DNA of 64,000 nt from Chryseobacterium sp. Leaf405 (GCF_001425355.1 NZ_LMQN01000015.1:109862-173861), one strand, 5' to 3'; numbered from the stretch's first letter, positions 46,132 to 55,212 are shown. Numbers and translations: made by a program. Notes: generated by a model from the sequence alone, not told the origin.

Positions 46132-47604
46132 TTACTCAGCAAGCCAAACGCTCACATTTCCAGCCGGAACAGGGAAGTTTCCCCAGCCGTTCTCATCAAT
46201 GGTGATTTTATCTTCAAATCTTCCTAAAACGTCGTAGAAAGTCTTTCCGATATATTTTTCACCCATTTCCATAGGTTTTTCGTATGCTTCTTTATTGCTT
46301 AAAACCACCGCACATCCGGAATGCTCATCATCGCCTTCACGAACCCATCCCAAACAATTAGCATCTTCAAAATAATCTCTCTGAATACCATAAGCATGAT
46401 CTTTTCTAACCTTCAGAAGTTCTTCAATTCCATCTACTTTATTTAAAAATATTTCCTGATCGTTGCCTTCTCTGTCTTTATCTACATAATGTGCGCCGTA
46501 CAAATCGGGATAAAATACACAAGGATAACCGTTTTCTCGTAATAAAATTAAGGCATACGCCAACGGTTTAAACCATTCTTCAACTGGAGCTTCCAGATCC
46601 TGTAAAGGTTGCGTATCATGATTATCGACCAGACTCACCGAGTGAAGCGGATCTGTCTGAGTAAGAGTTTCGTCAAAAATTCTTCGTAGATCATAAGAAC
46701 CTCCTTCATGAGAAGCCGTATGAAAATTGTTGTGAAGCGAACTGTCGAAAAGACTCATGCATCCTTCGGTTGCTTCAATGTATTTTTGTAGTAAATTTAA
46801 TTGTCCGGGTGCCCAATATTCTCCAACTGCAAAAATATTCTTTCCGGAATTGGATCGCAGTAAAGTGAGCCATTCTTTATAAAAATCAAAGGAGATATGT
46901 TTTAAAGCATCTAATCTTACGCCATCAAAATCTGTCTGATCAAAATACCATTTTGCCCAGTCATTCAGCTCTTCCCGAACAAAAGGATTTCTATGTTCCA
47001 CATCATTAAACATGAGATAATCATAATTTCCTTTCTCATCATCAATCATTTCTTCCCAGTCGGTTCCGTATTCATTTTTAATTTTGTAGATATGGGAATC
47101 CATTCCTTCTGCGTAATCTACGCCGCTGAAACAGGTGAAATTCCATTCAAAATCTGAATATTTTTTTTCACGTCCCGGAAATGTAAATTTGGTATACGAT
47201 TGTATTTCTATCTCATTGGAAATTATTTTTTCTCTGTTTTCTTCATCAACTTTCACGGCTTTAAAAGTTTCTAATTCGTCACCGCCGGCTTTATGACCTA
47301 AAACAATATCAACAATAACCTGAATGTTTTTTTCTTTTAAAGCTTTAATAGCGTTGGTGTAATCGTCTTTTGTTCCGTATTTTGTGGAGATGGTGCCTTT
47401 CTGATCAAATTCACCCAAATCGAATAAATCGTAGGCGTCATATCCTACCGAATATCCTCCATTTGTTCCTTTGTATGCGGGCGGGAACCATACTGAAGTA
47501 ATTCCGAGTTCGGATAAATATTCTGCCTGTTGCGCTGAGTGTTTCCACAGTTTTCCTTCGCCTTCGGAATACCAATGGAAAAATTGAATCATTGTCTGGT
47601 TCAT
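46132..47604 (-). CDS. Cytoplasmic alpha-amylase, GH13
   Basis: Glycoside hydrolase family 13 enzyme of 490 residues that cleaves alpha-1,4-glucans. The catalytic triad is visible: D232 in FDGVRLDALKH, E262 in AVGEYW, D330 in LVDNHDT. The N-terminus MNQTMIQFFHWY matches liquefying and cytoplasmic amylases such as AmyA, and there is no signal peptide, so it probably acts on intracellular glycogen or maltodextrin. No glycogen or maltose genes lie nearby. Confidence 0.93.
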   Translation of the reverse strand: MNQTMIQFFHWYSEGEGKLWKHSAQQAEYLSELGITSVWFPPAYKGTNGGYSVGYDAYDLFDLGEFDQKGTISTKYGTKDDYTNAIKALKEKNIQVIVDIVLGHKAGGDELETFKAVKVDEENREKIISNEIEIQSYTKFTFPGREKKYSDFEWNFTCFSGVDYAEGMDSHIYKIKNEYGTDWEEMIDDEKGNYDYLMFNDVEHRNPFVREELNDWAKWYFDQTDFDGVRLDALKHISFDFYKEWLTLLRSNSGKNIFAVGEYWAPGQLNLLQKYIEATEGCMSLFDSSLHNNFHTASHEGGSYDLRRIFDETLTQTDPLHSVSLVDNHDTQPLQDLEAPVEEWFKPLAYALILLRENGYPCVFYPDLYGAHYVDKDREGNDQEIFLNKVDGIEELLKVRKDHAYGIQRDYFEDANCLGWVREGDDEHSGCAVVLSNKEAYEKPMEMGEKYIGKTFYDVLGRFEDKITIDENGWGNFPVPAGNVSVWLAE

Positions 47605-47640
47605 AGTAAAAGTAAATTTGGTGTATACAATGTAGTGAAA

Positions 47641-48735
47641 TTAATCTTCAAATTCCTCAAACCGAATTTTTAACTGAACAGAAACCTGTTTTTTTTCTTC
47701 GGTATTAAGGTGAGATAAAGACAGTCCCAATAATCGTACCGCTTTGTCGAACGGGCGGAGCTCCCAAAGTTTTTTTCCGGTTTTGAAATATTGCTCAGCA
47801 GATGAAAAATATTCTTCTTTGGTAATACTTCTCGTGAATAAGGAAAAATCTTTGTATTTGATTTTCAGCGTTAATGTTCGTCCTAAAATATTATTTTTCT
47901 GTAAACGGTTGTGAAGTTCTTCACTTAAACTTTCTAGTTTTTCATTGATTTGCTGTTCGTCAAAAAGATCTTCCAGAAAGGTTCTTTCTACGGCAACACT
48001 TTTCTGAATACGATGAGGTTTTACTTCTGAATGATGGATTCCACGAACAACATTGTAATAATACGCTCCCGATTTTCCAAAAAGTCTGGTAAGGTCTTCA
48101 ATTGATCTTTTCTTTAAATCTTTTCCTTTATAAATCCCTAAACTAAACATTTTATTAGCCGTAACTTTCCCTACGCCGTAGAATTTTTCGACGGGCAGTT
48201 CTTCAAGAAAACTTTCCATTTTTTCAGGATGAATTGTTTTTTGTCCGTTGGGTTTATTGATATCGGAAGCAACTTTTGCTAAAAATTTATTAATTGAAAT
48301 TCCGGCAGAAGCGGTTAATCCGGTTTCTTCAAATATTTTCTGACGGATTTCCTTTGCAATCTGGTTGGCAGATTCTATTCCTTTTTTATTTTCTGTAACA
48401 TCAAGATAGGCTTCATCCAAAGAAAGTGGTTCTACCAAATCGGTATATTCATAAAAAATCTCCCGTATTTTTCTTGAAATTTCTTTATACCGTGCAAATC
48501 GGGGAGAGACAAAAATAAGTTGCGGACATTTTTCCTTCGCTGTTTTACTGGGCATCGCAGAACGAACTCCGAATTTCCTTGCTTCATAACTGGCTGCAGC
48601 GACTACACCACGATGCTGTCCGCCAACAGCAATGGCTTTTCCCTTTAACGACGGATCGTCATGCTGCTCCACGGAAGCATAGAATGCGTCCATATCGACA
48701 TGAATTATTTTGCGGATGGGAAAAGGAAAATCCAT
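47641..48735 (-). CDS. dinB: DNA polymerase IV
   Basis: Y-family translesion polymerase, 364 residues. It begins MDFPFPIRKIIHVDMDAFYASVEQ with the metal-binding DMDAF, has EPLSLDEAYLDVT with the catalytic DE, and ends in the little-finger domain. A TAnnTTTG element (48740-48747) lies 4 bp before the ATG at 48735, so the upstream ATG at 48756 is excluded and the mRNA may be nearly leaderless. No LexA-type box was recognised. Confidence 0.92.
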   Translation of the reverse strand: MDFPFPIRKIIHVDMDAFYASVEQHDDPSLKGKAIAVGGQHRGVVAAASYEARKFGVRSAMPSKTAKEKCPQLIFVSPRFARYKEISRKIREIFYEYTDLVEPLSLDEAYLDVTENKKGIESANQIAKEIRQKIFEETGLTASAGISINKFLAKVASDINKPNGQKTIHPEKMESFLEELPVEKFYGVGKVTANKMFSLGIYKGKDLKKRSIEDLTRLFGKSGAYYYNVVRGIHHSEVKPHRIQKSVAVERTFLEDLFDEQQINEKLESLSEELHNRLQKNNILGRTLTLKIKYKDFSLFTRSITKEEYFSSAEQYFKTGKKLWELRPFDKAVRLLGLSLSHLNTEEKKQVSVQLKIRFEEFED

Positions 48736-48739
48736 ACCG

Positions 48740-48747
48740 CAAAGATA
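48740..48747 (-). promoter_or_regulatory. Promoter -7 element of dinB
   Basis: TATCTTTG on the minus strand, ending 5 bp from the ATG. The predicted transcript start is at or next to the start codon. No -33 box seen. Confidence 0.55.
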
Positions 48748-48831
48748 TGGATTCATTATTTTTTATCAGGTAGCGGGATTTAGATTTTAGGGATTACTTT
48801 AATGTAAAATCTTAAACGATTTGCTTCTGAA

Positions 48832-49347
48832 TTACTTTAAAAGTTGATCAATGGTACTTTGAATTTCCGGATCTTCAGGAGTAATAGCATAATATTTTGC
48901 AATCGCAGATTTCTGATCGATCACCATATATCTTGGAATCCAGTTGAGATCAACATAATTATTGAAGTCGTTTTTCCAGCCGGAAGCGAACCAATAATTT
49001 TCTTTGTCTTTCATTTCGAATCTTTCCAAGCTTTTATCAAAACCTTCTTTGGAACGGTCTAATGAAAGAAATACAAAATCAATATTTTTGTTGTTTTCTT
49101 CTAATTCTTTAGCTTTTGGCAGTGCTTTTAGACAATCTCTGCACCATCCCGCCCAGAAATCAATAACTAAAACCTTTCCTTTATGCTGATCTAAAATTTG
49201 TTGGATTGTGATGCTTTTTCCTTCTTCATTTTCCAGTTTTTGAGCTAAAGCTTCTTTGGAAAAATTGGTTTTAAGAACTTTCGGAACCTCTTGAGAACAG
49301 CCTAAACCAAAAATTCCTATCATGAATAATAACAGTAGTTTTTTCAT
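48832..49347 (-). CDS. TlpA-like thioredoxin lipoprotein
   Basis: Thioredoxin-fold lipoprotein of 171 residues (lipobox GLGCSQE, C17). The active site is C69-R-D-C72 in FWAGWCRDCLKALP, where TlpA/ResA proteins more often have C-x-P-C. The cis-proline loop is WIPRYMVID. It probably acts in the periplasm on disulfides. A -7 element TAGATTTG lies 20 bp upstream (49367-49374). It is the only gene of its unit. Confidence 0.88.
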   Translation of the reverse strand: MKKLLLLFMIGIFGLGCSQEVPKVLKTNFSKEALAQKLENEEGKSITIQQILDQHKGKVLVIDFWAGWCRDCLKALPKAKELEENNKNIDFVFLSLDRSKEGFDKSLERFEMKDKENYWFASGWKNDFNNYVDLNWIPRYMVIDQKSAIAKYYAITPEDPEIQSTIDQLLK

Positions 49348-49485
49348 TCTTTCAATTTCATTTATGCAAATCTAAACAATGAAATGCAATTGGAAATTGA
49401 TTTCTGATGAATTAATGAAAATTTATGAGATTGAGAATTTCTATTATTCATCATGAAATTAGTTTCATTGGAAGTATTATAAGAA

Positions 49486-50544
49486 TTACGATTTCTTTTT
49501 AATTATTTCTGAAATCTTTTTTTCAATTTCTTCATGACTGATAAATTCTCCTACTGTTGAGTTTTTATTTGTTCTTTTAATTGAAGGATAGACAGGTCCT
49601 ACCCTGTAATATTTTGTTTTACGAGGAATTGCATAAGAAAATTTAGAATTTGTTTTTTCATCGGACACTCTAATCTCTTTAATTTCTTCTAATGTTTTAT
49701 CTGTTATTTCAGGTAAGAGTTTTCTTTCCTTGGCAAAATGAAGAAAGCTATCTGCATTATATATTAGAATTCTAATACCAGTTAAATCATAAAATTCCTT
49801 TATTAACTCTTCTCTGGGTCTTATTGTTTTACCCTTTTCAATTGTCCACCAATCTTCTTTTCTGTCATCGGTAACAAAAATGATTGGTTTTTTCTCTTTT
49901 TTAGTATATTCAATTAATTCTTTCCAAATTATTAAATCTCCATAAATATTTCTTTTCCCTTTGTCTTTTTTTTCAGCAAGATCCATATAACCAGGTGGAA
50001 TTTTTTCGGCATATCTTTTTTCACCCTCTTCGTATATTTTTATTAATTCAGCTTTAGATATATCTGTGCCAATACGATTTTCAAATAATTCAGTTATTGA
50101 ATATAAAATAGAATCATCTGAATCAAAATCAGGATGAGTTTTTTCTTGTTTTTCTAATTCCTTTGATATTTTACCTAAGAAATCCTCATTCAATTTTTTT
50201 ATTGAATCTAATTTTAGAGCAGGATGTCTTTTGAATCCATTTAGAAGTTTAGTTATTTGTACTTCAAAATTTTCTTTATAATCCTCTTCTATTTTTTTAT
50301 AAGCTGATTTAGTACCATTTATTACACCTAATCTATTATTATGAAATTCAAAAGCTGCTTGATAAGGAAGAAATACTCTTTCTTTAATTGACTTTAAAGC
50401 ACTAATAAAGTCATTTCTAGTCTCTTCAGAATAACGATATAAATTTAAAATAGAATTTGCATCGAAACAAAATATACCTTCATTCCAAGATTTATCTGTT
50501 TCTTCTTGAGTAGGATTGTAAAATCCGATAAATTCCTTTTTCAT
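49486..50544 (-). CDS. PIN-like domain protein (predicted RNase)
   Basis: Protein of 352 residues with a PIN-like nuclease fold. D28 in GIFCFDANSILNLYRYS is the first acidic residue, E66 in FEFHNN the second, then D203 in NIYGDLIIWKEL and D226/D227 in IIFVTDDRKEDWW. Such proteins are larger than VapC toxins and occur in defence or RNA-decay settings; the target is unknown. The gene starts 1 bp after punA and no antitoxin gene is visible. Codon use is much more AT-rich than in punA and lpxK, which suggests transfer into this operon. Confidence 0.75.
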   Translation of the reverse strand: MKKEFIGFYNPTQEETDKSWNEGIFCFDANSILNLYRYSEETRNDFISALKSIKERVFLPYQAAFEFHNNRLGVINGTKSAYKKIEEDYKENFEVQITKLLNGFKRHPALKLDSIKKLNEDFLGKISKELEKQEKTHPDFDSDDSILYSITELFENRIGTDISKAELIKIYEEGEKRYAEKIPPGYMDLAEKKDKGKRNIYGDLIIWKELIEYTKKEKKPIIFVTDDRKEDWWTIEKGKTIRPREELIKEFYDLTGIRILIYNADSFLHFAKERKLLPEITDKTLEEIKEIRVSDEKTNSKFSYAIPRKTKYYRVGPVYPSIKRTNKNSTVGEFISHEEIEKKISEIIKKKS

Positions 50545-50545
50545 T

Positions 50546-51358
50546 TTAATAATTTTTCACCAAACCTTTTACGACGGTAATTACATTCGGCATTGCTTTA
50601 TTGGCAGCATTCAAAACTTCTTCGTGAGAAACTGCAAAAGCAATGTCTGGCCCGCCCAAATCTGTAATTACGGATATTCCGAAAACATCCATATTCATAT
50701 GTTTGGCAACGATTACTTCGGGAACGGTACTCATTCCTACCATATCTCCGCCGATCGCTTTTATCATTCCGTATTCTGCCGGAGTTTCGAAAGTTGGTCC
50801 CTGCAAGGCAACATACGTTCCCTGATGAATTTTAATATTATTTTCTTGCGCAATCTGCTCGGCAACAGCAATCATTTTTTTGTTGTAAGGTTCGCTCATA
50901 TCCACAAAGCGAGGACCGAATTCATCGATATTTTTGCCACGAAGCGGATGTTCCGGCATCATGTTGATTTGATCTTTTATACTCGCAATATCTGCAACGT
51001 TATAATTTGAATTTACGCCGCCGGAAGCATTAGATAGAATTAAATTTTTAATTCCTAACAAATGAAAAACTCTGATCGGAAAAACAACTGTTTCAATCGA
51101 ATGACCTTCATAGTAATGAAAACGCCCGCTCATCATCAGTACTTTTTTACCCTCCAGAATTCCGTAAATTAATTTTCCACCATGACCGACAACGGTCGTT
51201 TGCGGAAAGTTTGGAATTTCATGATATTCTAATATGTGAATGGGGTCCACCTCATCCTGAAGTTTTCCCAATCCGGAACCTAAAACAATCGCAAAATCAG
51301 GGGTTTCTTTAATAATATTTTTGATAAACTCCGCAGTCTGCTTAATTTCTTCTAACAT
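50546..51358 (-). CDS. punA: Purine nucleoside phosphorylase (trimeric, PNP class)
   Basis: Cleaves purine ribonucleosides with phosphate to free base and ribose-1-phosphate. The 270-residue product has the phosphate loop VLGSGLG, TTVVGHGGKL, LSNASGGVN and the C-terminal MSTVPEVIVAKHMNMDVFG. It overlaps the lpxK 3' end by 17 nt, so the two are cotranscribed. Confidence 0.92.
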   Translation of the reverse strand: MLEEIKQTAEFIKNIIKETPDFAIVLGSGLGKLQDEVDPIHILEYHEIPNFPQTTVVGHGGKLIYGILEGKKVLMMSGRFHYYEGHSIETVVFPIRVFHLLGIKNLILSNASGGVNSNYNVADIASIKDQINMMPEHPLRGKNIDEFGPRFVDMSEPYNKKMIAVAEQIAQENNIKIHQGTYVALQGPTFETPAEYGMIKAIGGDMVGMSTVPEVIVAKHMNMDVFGISVITDLGGPDIAFAVSHEEVLNAANKAMPNVITVVKGLVKNY

Positions 51359-52367
51359 AATCTAAGATGATTTGATTGAATTCTTCCTTTTTATCAATAA
51401 TGACATTGATGGGCCAGTAGTATAAATTATCTGTAAGATAGTCAAAGCTTTTTAAACGGACGTAATCTTTTTCTGTCGTTAAGATTAATTTATATTCGCC
51501 CAGTTTTTTATATTCAGCAACGATCTTTTTAATATCATCTTCCGTAAAATTATGATGATCCCTGAATTTTAAATGTTTAACACGCTGTGAAAACTTGGCA
51601 AGATGCGTCAACAATGGTTTCGGATTGGCAATTCCTGTAATTAAAAGTATATCGTAATAATTCAGGTTGTTGTCGGGAAGCATTTTATCTCTTGCATACA
51701 CATTTTCGTCATATCCTATAGATGAAAAGAAAACTTTTTGCGTACGATCCGGTCTGATTCTCGAAACATAATATTGCTTGGTTTCCTCCGTCAGTTCATC
51801 AGGACATTTGCTCACCATGATGATATCTGCTCTTTTTGCTCCCGCTCTGGATTCTCTTAAATCTCCCGCAGGTAAAAGATGATCTTTAAAATAAGGATCA
51901 TTAAAATCGGTCATCAAAATATTAAATCCCGGTTTAATGGCTCTGTGCTGCATCGCATCATCTAATACCAAAACATCAAGATCCATATCTTCTATTACCT
52001 TTTTTGCTCCCGGAACTCTTTCTTCCGAAACAGCGATTACAAAACGGTTTTTGAAACGCTCAAACAACTGCATTGCCTCGTCGCCCACCATTTTGTAATT
52101 ACTTTCATAATTGGTCACGGCATAGCCTTTCGTCAGTCTTCCATAACCACGGGAAAGTACCCCTGTTCTGTAATGTTTGGATAAAAACTGTGCGAGATAC
52201 ATCACCATCGGCGATTTTCCGCTTCCGCCCACAGAAAGGTTGCCGACACAGATTATCGGAGTTTTGAGTTTCGTTGATTTAAAAATTCCCAGATCATACA
52301 TCGTGTTTCGGATACCCGTTACCATGTGATAGCCGAGGGAAAAAGGATAGAGGTACCATCTTTTCAT
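51342..52367 (-). CDS. lpxK: Tetraacyldisaccharide 4'-kinase
   Basis: Lipid A biosynthesis enzyme that phosphorylates the 4' position of the disaccharide intermediate at the inner membrane. The product has 341 residues from ATG 52367, with the N-terminal membrane-associated part and P-loop GNLSVGGSGKSP (42-53). VLDDAMQHRAIKPG follows. The longer frame from 52427 extends beyond the promoter -7 element (52375-52382) and is rejected. First gene of lpxK-punA-PIN. Confidence 0.92.
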   Translation of the reverse strand: MKRWYLYPFSLGYHMVTGIRNTMYDLGIFKSTKLKTPIICVGNLSVGGSGKSPMVMYLAQFLSKHYRTGVLSRGYGRLTKGYAVTNYESNYKMVGDEAMQLFERFKNRFVIAVSEERVPGAKKVIEDMDLDVLVLDDAMQHRAIKPGFNILMTDFNDPYFKDHLLPAGDLRESRAGAKRADIIMVSKCPDELTEETKQYYVSRIRPDRTQKVFFSSIGYDENVYARDKMLPDNNLNYYDILLITGIANPKPLLTHLAKFSQRVKHLKFRDHHNFTEDDIKKIVAEYKKLGEYKLILTTEKDYVRLKSFDYLTDNLYYWPINVIIDKKEEFNQIILDYVRRN

Positions 52368-52374
52368 ACGTTTG

Positions 52375-52382
52375 CAAAAATA
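52375..52382 (-). promoter_or_regulatory. Promoter -7 element of lpxK
   Basis: TATTTTTG on the minus strand, 7 bp before the ATG; predicted leader of only a few nt. Confidence 0.5.
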
Positions 52383-52449
52383 AGAATTTTCGGAGTGATT
52401 TCCCGTAATGTGGTAACTAGTTTTCAATATTTATTGAAAAAATCTGTTA

Positions 52450-52478
52450 TTGATTATCATTAAATTAAAGTATTTTTG
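52450..52478 (+). promoter_or_regulatory. Promoter of truA
   Basis: TTG 52450-52452, 18 nt, TATTTTTG 52471-52478. It overlaps a possible TTG start at 52476, excluding it. Confidence 0.6.
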
Positions 52479-52496
52479 CTGAGTTATATTTTTACA

Positions 52497-53231
52497 TTGA
52501 GATATTTTATAGAATTTTCCTACAACGGCAAAAATTATTTCGGTTACCAGATTCAGCCGAATGCCATTTCAGTGCAGGAAGAACTGGAAAAAGCACTTTC
52601 CACGATTTTACGGGAAGAAATTAAAACAACAGGAGCAGGAAGAACAGATACCGGAGTTCATGCAAAGAAAATTTTCGCTCATTTTTCTACAGAAAAATTA
52701 CTGGATCAGGATTTTACAAGAAGGCTCAACGGCTTTTTGCCCCAAGATATTTCCATTAAAAGAATTTTTCCGGTGAAGGATGATTTTCATGCCCGTTTTG
52801 ATGCCACTTTCAGAACCTATGAATATTATATTTCGCTGGAAAAAAATCCTTTCACCGAAGAATCGGCTTGGCAGCATTGGAGAAAATCTTTAGATATTAA
52901 CAAAATGAACGAAGCCTGTAAAATTTTATTCGAATATGAAGATTTTACCAGTTTTGCGAAACTCCACACTGACAATAAAACCAATCTCTGTACAATGTAC
53001 AAAGCAGAGTGGGAACAAAACGGAAGCGAACTGAAATTCACCGTTTCAGCCAATCGGTTTTTAAGAAATATGGTGAGAGCGATTGTAGGTACCATGGTAG
53101 AAATCGGCTCCGGGAAAATACAGCCCGAAGATTTACGAAAAGTCATAGAAAATAAAAACCGAAATTCGGCAGGGACTTCTGCGCCGGCTCATGGTTTATA
53201 TTTGGTGGATGTTGGGTATGATTTTGATTAA
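52497..53231 (+). CDS. truA: tRNA pseudouridine synthase A
   Basis: Makes pseudouridine at positions 38-40 of tRNA anticodon arms. The product has 244 residues with catalytic D51 in GAGRTDTGVHA and the family start RYFIEFSYNGKNYFGYQ. No ATG is available; TTG 52497 fits the homology start and the promoter, giving an mRNA leader of about 15 nt. Downstream SANRFLRNMVRAIVGTM is typical. Confidence 0.9.
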   Translation: MRYFIEFSYNGKNYFGYQIQPNAISVQEELEKALSTILREEIKTTGAGRTDTGVHAKKIFAHFSTEKLLDQDFTRRLNGFLPQDISIKRIFPVKDDFHARFDATFRTYEYYISLEKNPFTEESAWQHWRKSLDINKMNEACKILFEYEDFTSFAKLHTDNKTNLCTMYKAEWEQNGSELKFTVSANRFLRNMVRAIVGTMVEIGSGKIQPEDLRKVIENKNRNSAGTSAPAHGLYLVDVGYDFD

Positions 53232-53290
53232 AACTTTAGCTATTCTAAGATTTTTTAAATAGTATTTAAATGTTTTATCTGCCTCAGAAA

Positions 53291-53321
53291 TTTGTGTTTA
53301 GTAAATATTTAAATACATTTG
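53291..53321 (+). promoter_or_regulatory. Promoter of the small membrane-protein gene
   Basis: TTTG 53291-53294, exactly 19 nt, TACATTTG 53314-53321. A full consensus match. Confidence 0.8.
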
Positions 53322-53342
53322 ATGATCTAAACTAATAACAAT

Positions 53343-53684
53343 ATGATTGGAATTTTCATTTTAATAGCCGCTTACAGATATTATGCGAGTCTTGCAGAAA
53401 GATTTGGAAAAACAAAATGGCATTATGGTCTTTTGGCTTTAGGAGTTTACTTAGGAGCTCAGTTAATTTTTGGATTTTCGTATGGTTTTTACAAAGGGAT
53501 TACAGATCCTTCATCCTTGGATAATATTAATTATACAGGGTTTTCATTAGTGAATCTTATTGGATGGCTGATTGCGTTAGGAACGGTTTACGGAATTTAT
53601 AAATTGCTTGAAAATAAATTTATAAAAGAGCAAATTAATAAGCCATCTTATGAAATAGAAGAGATAGGAAAAAAAGAATTTTAA
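53343..53684 (+). CDS. Small membrane protein, unknown function
   Basis: Protein of 113 residues with hydrophobic segments at about 2-14, 27-50 and 67-85 and a charged C-terminal tail (KLLENKFIKEQ). I do not recognise the family. It has a consensus promoter and its own terminator, so it is a stand-alone unit. Confidence 0.7.
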   Translation: MIGIFILIAAYRYYASLAERFGKTKWHYGLLALGVYLGAQLIFGFSYGFYKGITDPSSLDNINYTGFSLVNLIGWLIALGTVYGIYKLLENKFIKEQINKPSYEIEEIGKKEF

Positions 53685-53689
53685 TAAAT

Positions 53690-53722
53690 AATGGTGGCTG
53701 GTTTCCAGTCGCCATTTTATTT
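53690..53722 (+). terminator. Terminator after the small membrane-protein gene
   Basis: AATGGTGGCTGG pairs with CCAGTCGCCATT through two G-T wobbles around a TTT loop, followed by TTATTTT. Confidence 0.8.
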
Positions 53723-53743
53723 TAACACAAAAACTAAAAAACC

Positions 53744-54331
53744 ATGGATGAAATCGAAAAACTAGCCTTTGCCCTCAGTCATTTTGCCGGACTTACGGAA
53801 GATGATTTCAAGTTATCTGAAGATTGCTGGCTGCCCAAAAATTACAAGAAAGGAGATTTCTATAATCTTCGCGGAACAGTTTGCACCTATTTCGGATTTA
53901 TTATTGACGGGGCTTTCCGTTCGTATAGTATTGATGAAAAAACGGGGGAGGAGAAGAATGTTTTCCTGTATTCTGCCAATGGTTTTGTAGTTTCCTTTAA
54001 AAGTTTTATCAATCAGATGCCCTGTGATTATCATACACAAGCGTTGACAGATGCTTCTATTATTTATATCAGATATACCGACTTGCTTGCATTGTATCAC
54101 CAGTCACATCGATGGGAAAAGTTCGGAAGGTTGCTGGCACAGGAAGCTTTTAATATAACCATGAGCAGAATCGAAGGGTTTATTTTAAGGTCGCCTGAAG
54201 AAAGGTATCTTGACCTAATCAAGCAGCATCCTGATATTTTCAACAATGTTCCTTTGTATCATATTTCCTCTTATTTAGGAATTCAGGGACCGTCTCTGAG
54301 CAGAATCCGAAAAAGAATTTCGGGTAAATAA
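53744..54331 (+). CDS. Crp/Fnr-like regulator, short form
   Basis: Regulator of 195 residues with a cyclic-nucleotide-binding-like sensor (KGDFYNLRGTVCTYFGFIIDG) and a degenerate helix-turn-helix at the C-terminus (PLYHISSYLGIQGPSLSRIRKR). Proteins of this Bacteroidota type usually control a neighbouring gene. A 20-bp palindrome follows its stop, in front of the alpha/beta hydrolase gene, and is its likely operator. Confidence 0.85.
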   Translation: MDEIEKLAFALSHFAGLTEDDFKLSEDCWLPKNYKKGDFYNLRGTVCTYFGFIIDGAFRSYSIDEKTGEEKNVFLYSANGFVVSFKSFINQMPCDYHTQALTDASIIYIRYTDLLALYHQSHRWEKFGRLLAQEAFNITMSRIEGFILRSPEERYLDLIKQHPDIFNNVPLYHISSYLGIQGPSLSRIRKRISGK

Positions 54332-54335
54332 TACG

Positions 54336-54382
54336 ATTTTAACCAAGGTTAAAATTATCATCATTTTATTCACGGAACTTTG
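54336..54382 (+). promoter_or_regulatory. Palindromic operator and promoter before the hydrolase gene
   Basis: ATTTTAACC-AA-GGTTAAAAT (54336-54355) is a perfect inverted repeat. A -7-like GAACTTTG (one mismatch to TAnnTTTG) lies at 54375-54382. The palindrome centre falls about 40 bp before the predicted start, the position of an activator. Confidence 0.65.
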
Positions 54383-54416
54383 TCTCATAATTTAAAACCA
54401 ACAAAAAATAAAAGTT

Positions 54417-55187
54417 ATGAAAACAAAAACTATCGTATTAATTCATGGGTTATTTGTGAACAATACAAGCTGGAAAGAATGGAAAACTTATTTCGAAGCA
54501 CAAGGCTACACTGTACACACACCTGCAAATCCGGGACATGCCGGGAATCCTGTTGATTTAAAGAAAAATATTCCGGCAGATCTTAAAGATGTAGGTTTCG
54601 ACGATGTGGTAAAATACTTATCAACATTTATTGACACACTTCCTGAAAAACCCATTATTATCGGGCATTCATTCGGTGGATTAATGGTTCAAAAGTTAAT
54701 CGACATGGGGAAAGCAGTTGCCGGAGTAAGCATCGACGGTGCTCCTCCAAAAAATAATATGGCTCCTTTTTCTACAGTGAAAATTGTTTGGCCTGTAGTG
54801 AATTTCTTCAAAGGAAATACTGTGTTTTTAGGATCAAAAGAATGGTACCATAAAGCATTTTTCAATAATTATTCTAAAGAAGAAAGCGATAAATTATACG
54901 AAACCATTGCCGCTCCGGAAAGCAGAAAACTGGCTAAAGATCCCTTATTCAAATCTTCTGCAAAATTAGATTTACAAAAGCCTCACGCACCGTTATTATT
55001 CATCGGTGGGGCTAACGACAATATTTTCCCATCAGCATTTACTAAAAAAATTGCAGGCTCTTATAAAGATAAAAATAGCATTGTCGATTTTAAAGAATTT
55101 CCCGGAAGAAGTCATTTTATTGCAGGTGAAAAAAATTGGGAAGAAGTTGCGGGATATGTTTTGGAATGGTTGAAGAAGGTGAATTAG
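54417..55187 (+). CDS. Alpha/beta hydrolase
   Basis: Hydrolase of 256 residues with oxyanion HGLF at the start, nucleophile S85 in IIGHSFGGLM, an acid residue likely in GGANDNIF, and histidine in GRSHFIAG. No signal peptide is present, so it should be cytoplasmic. The substrate is unknown. It follows a Crp-like regulator gene and a palindrome that probably controls it, and ends in a terminator. Confidence 0.85.
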   Translation: MKTKTIVLIHGLFVNNTSWKEWKTYFEAQGYTVHTPANPGHAGNPVDLKKNIPADLKDVGFDDVVKYLSTFIDTLPEKPIIIGHSFGGLMVQKLIDMGKAVAGVSIDGAPPKNNMAPFSTVKIVWPVVNFFKGNTVFLGSKEWYHKAFFNNYSKEESDKLYETIAAPESRKLAKDPLFKSSAKLDLQKPHAPLLFIGGANDNIFPSAFTKKIAGSYKDKNSIVDFKEFPGRSHFIAGEKNWEEVAGYVLEWLKKVN

Positions 55188-55212
55188 TAAACATTTTTTA
55201 CCTGTTTAAAAT

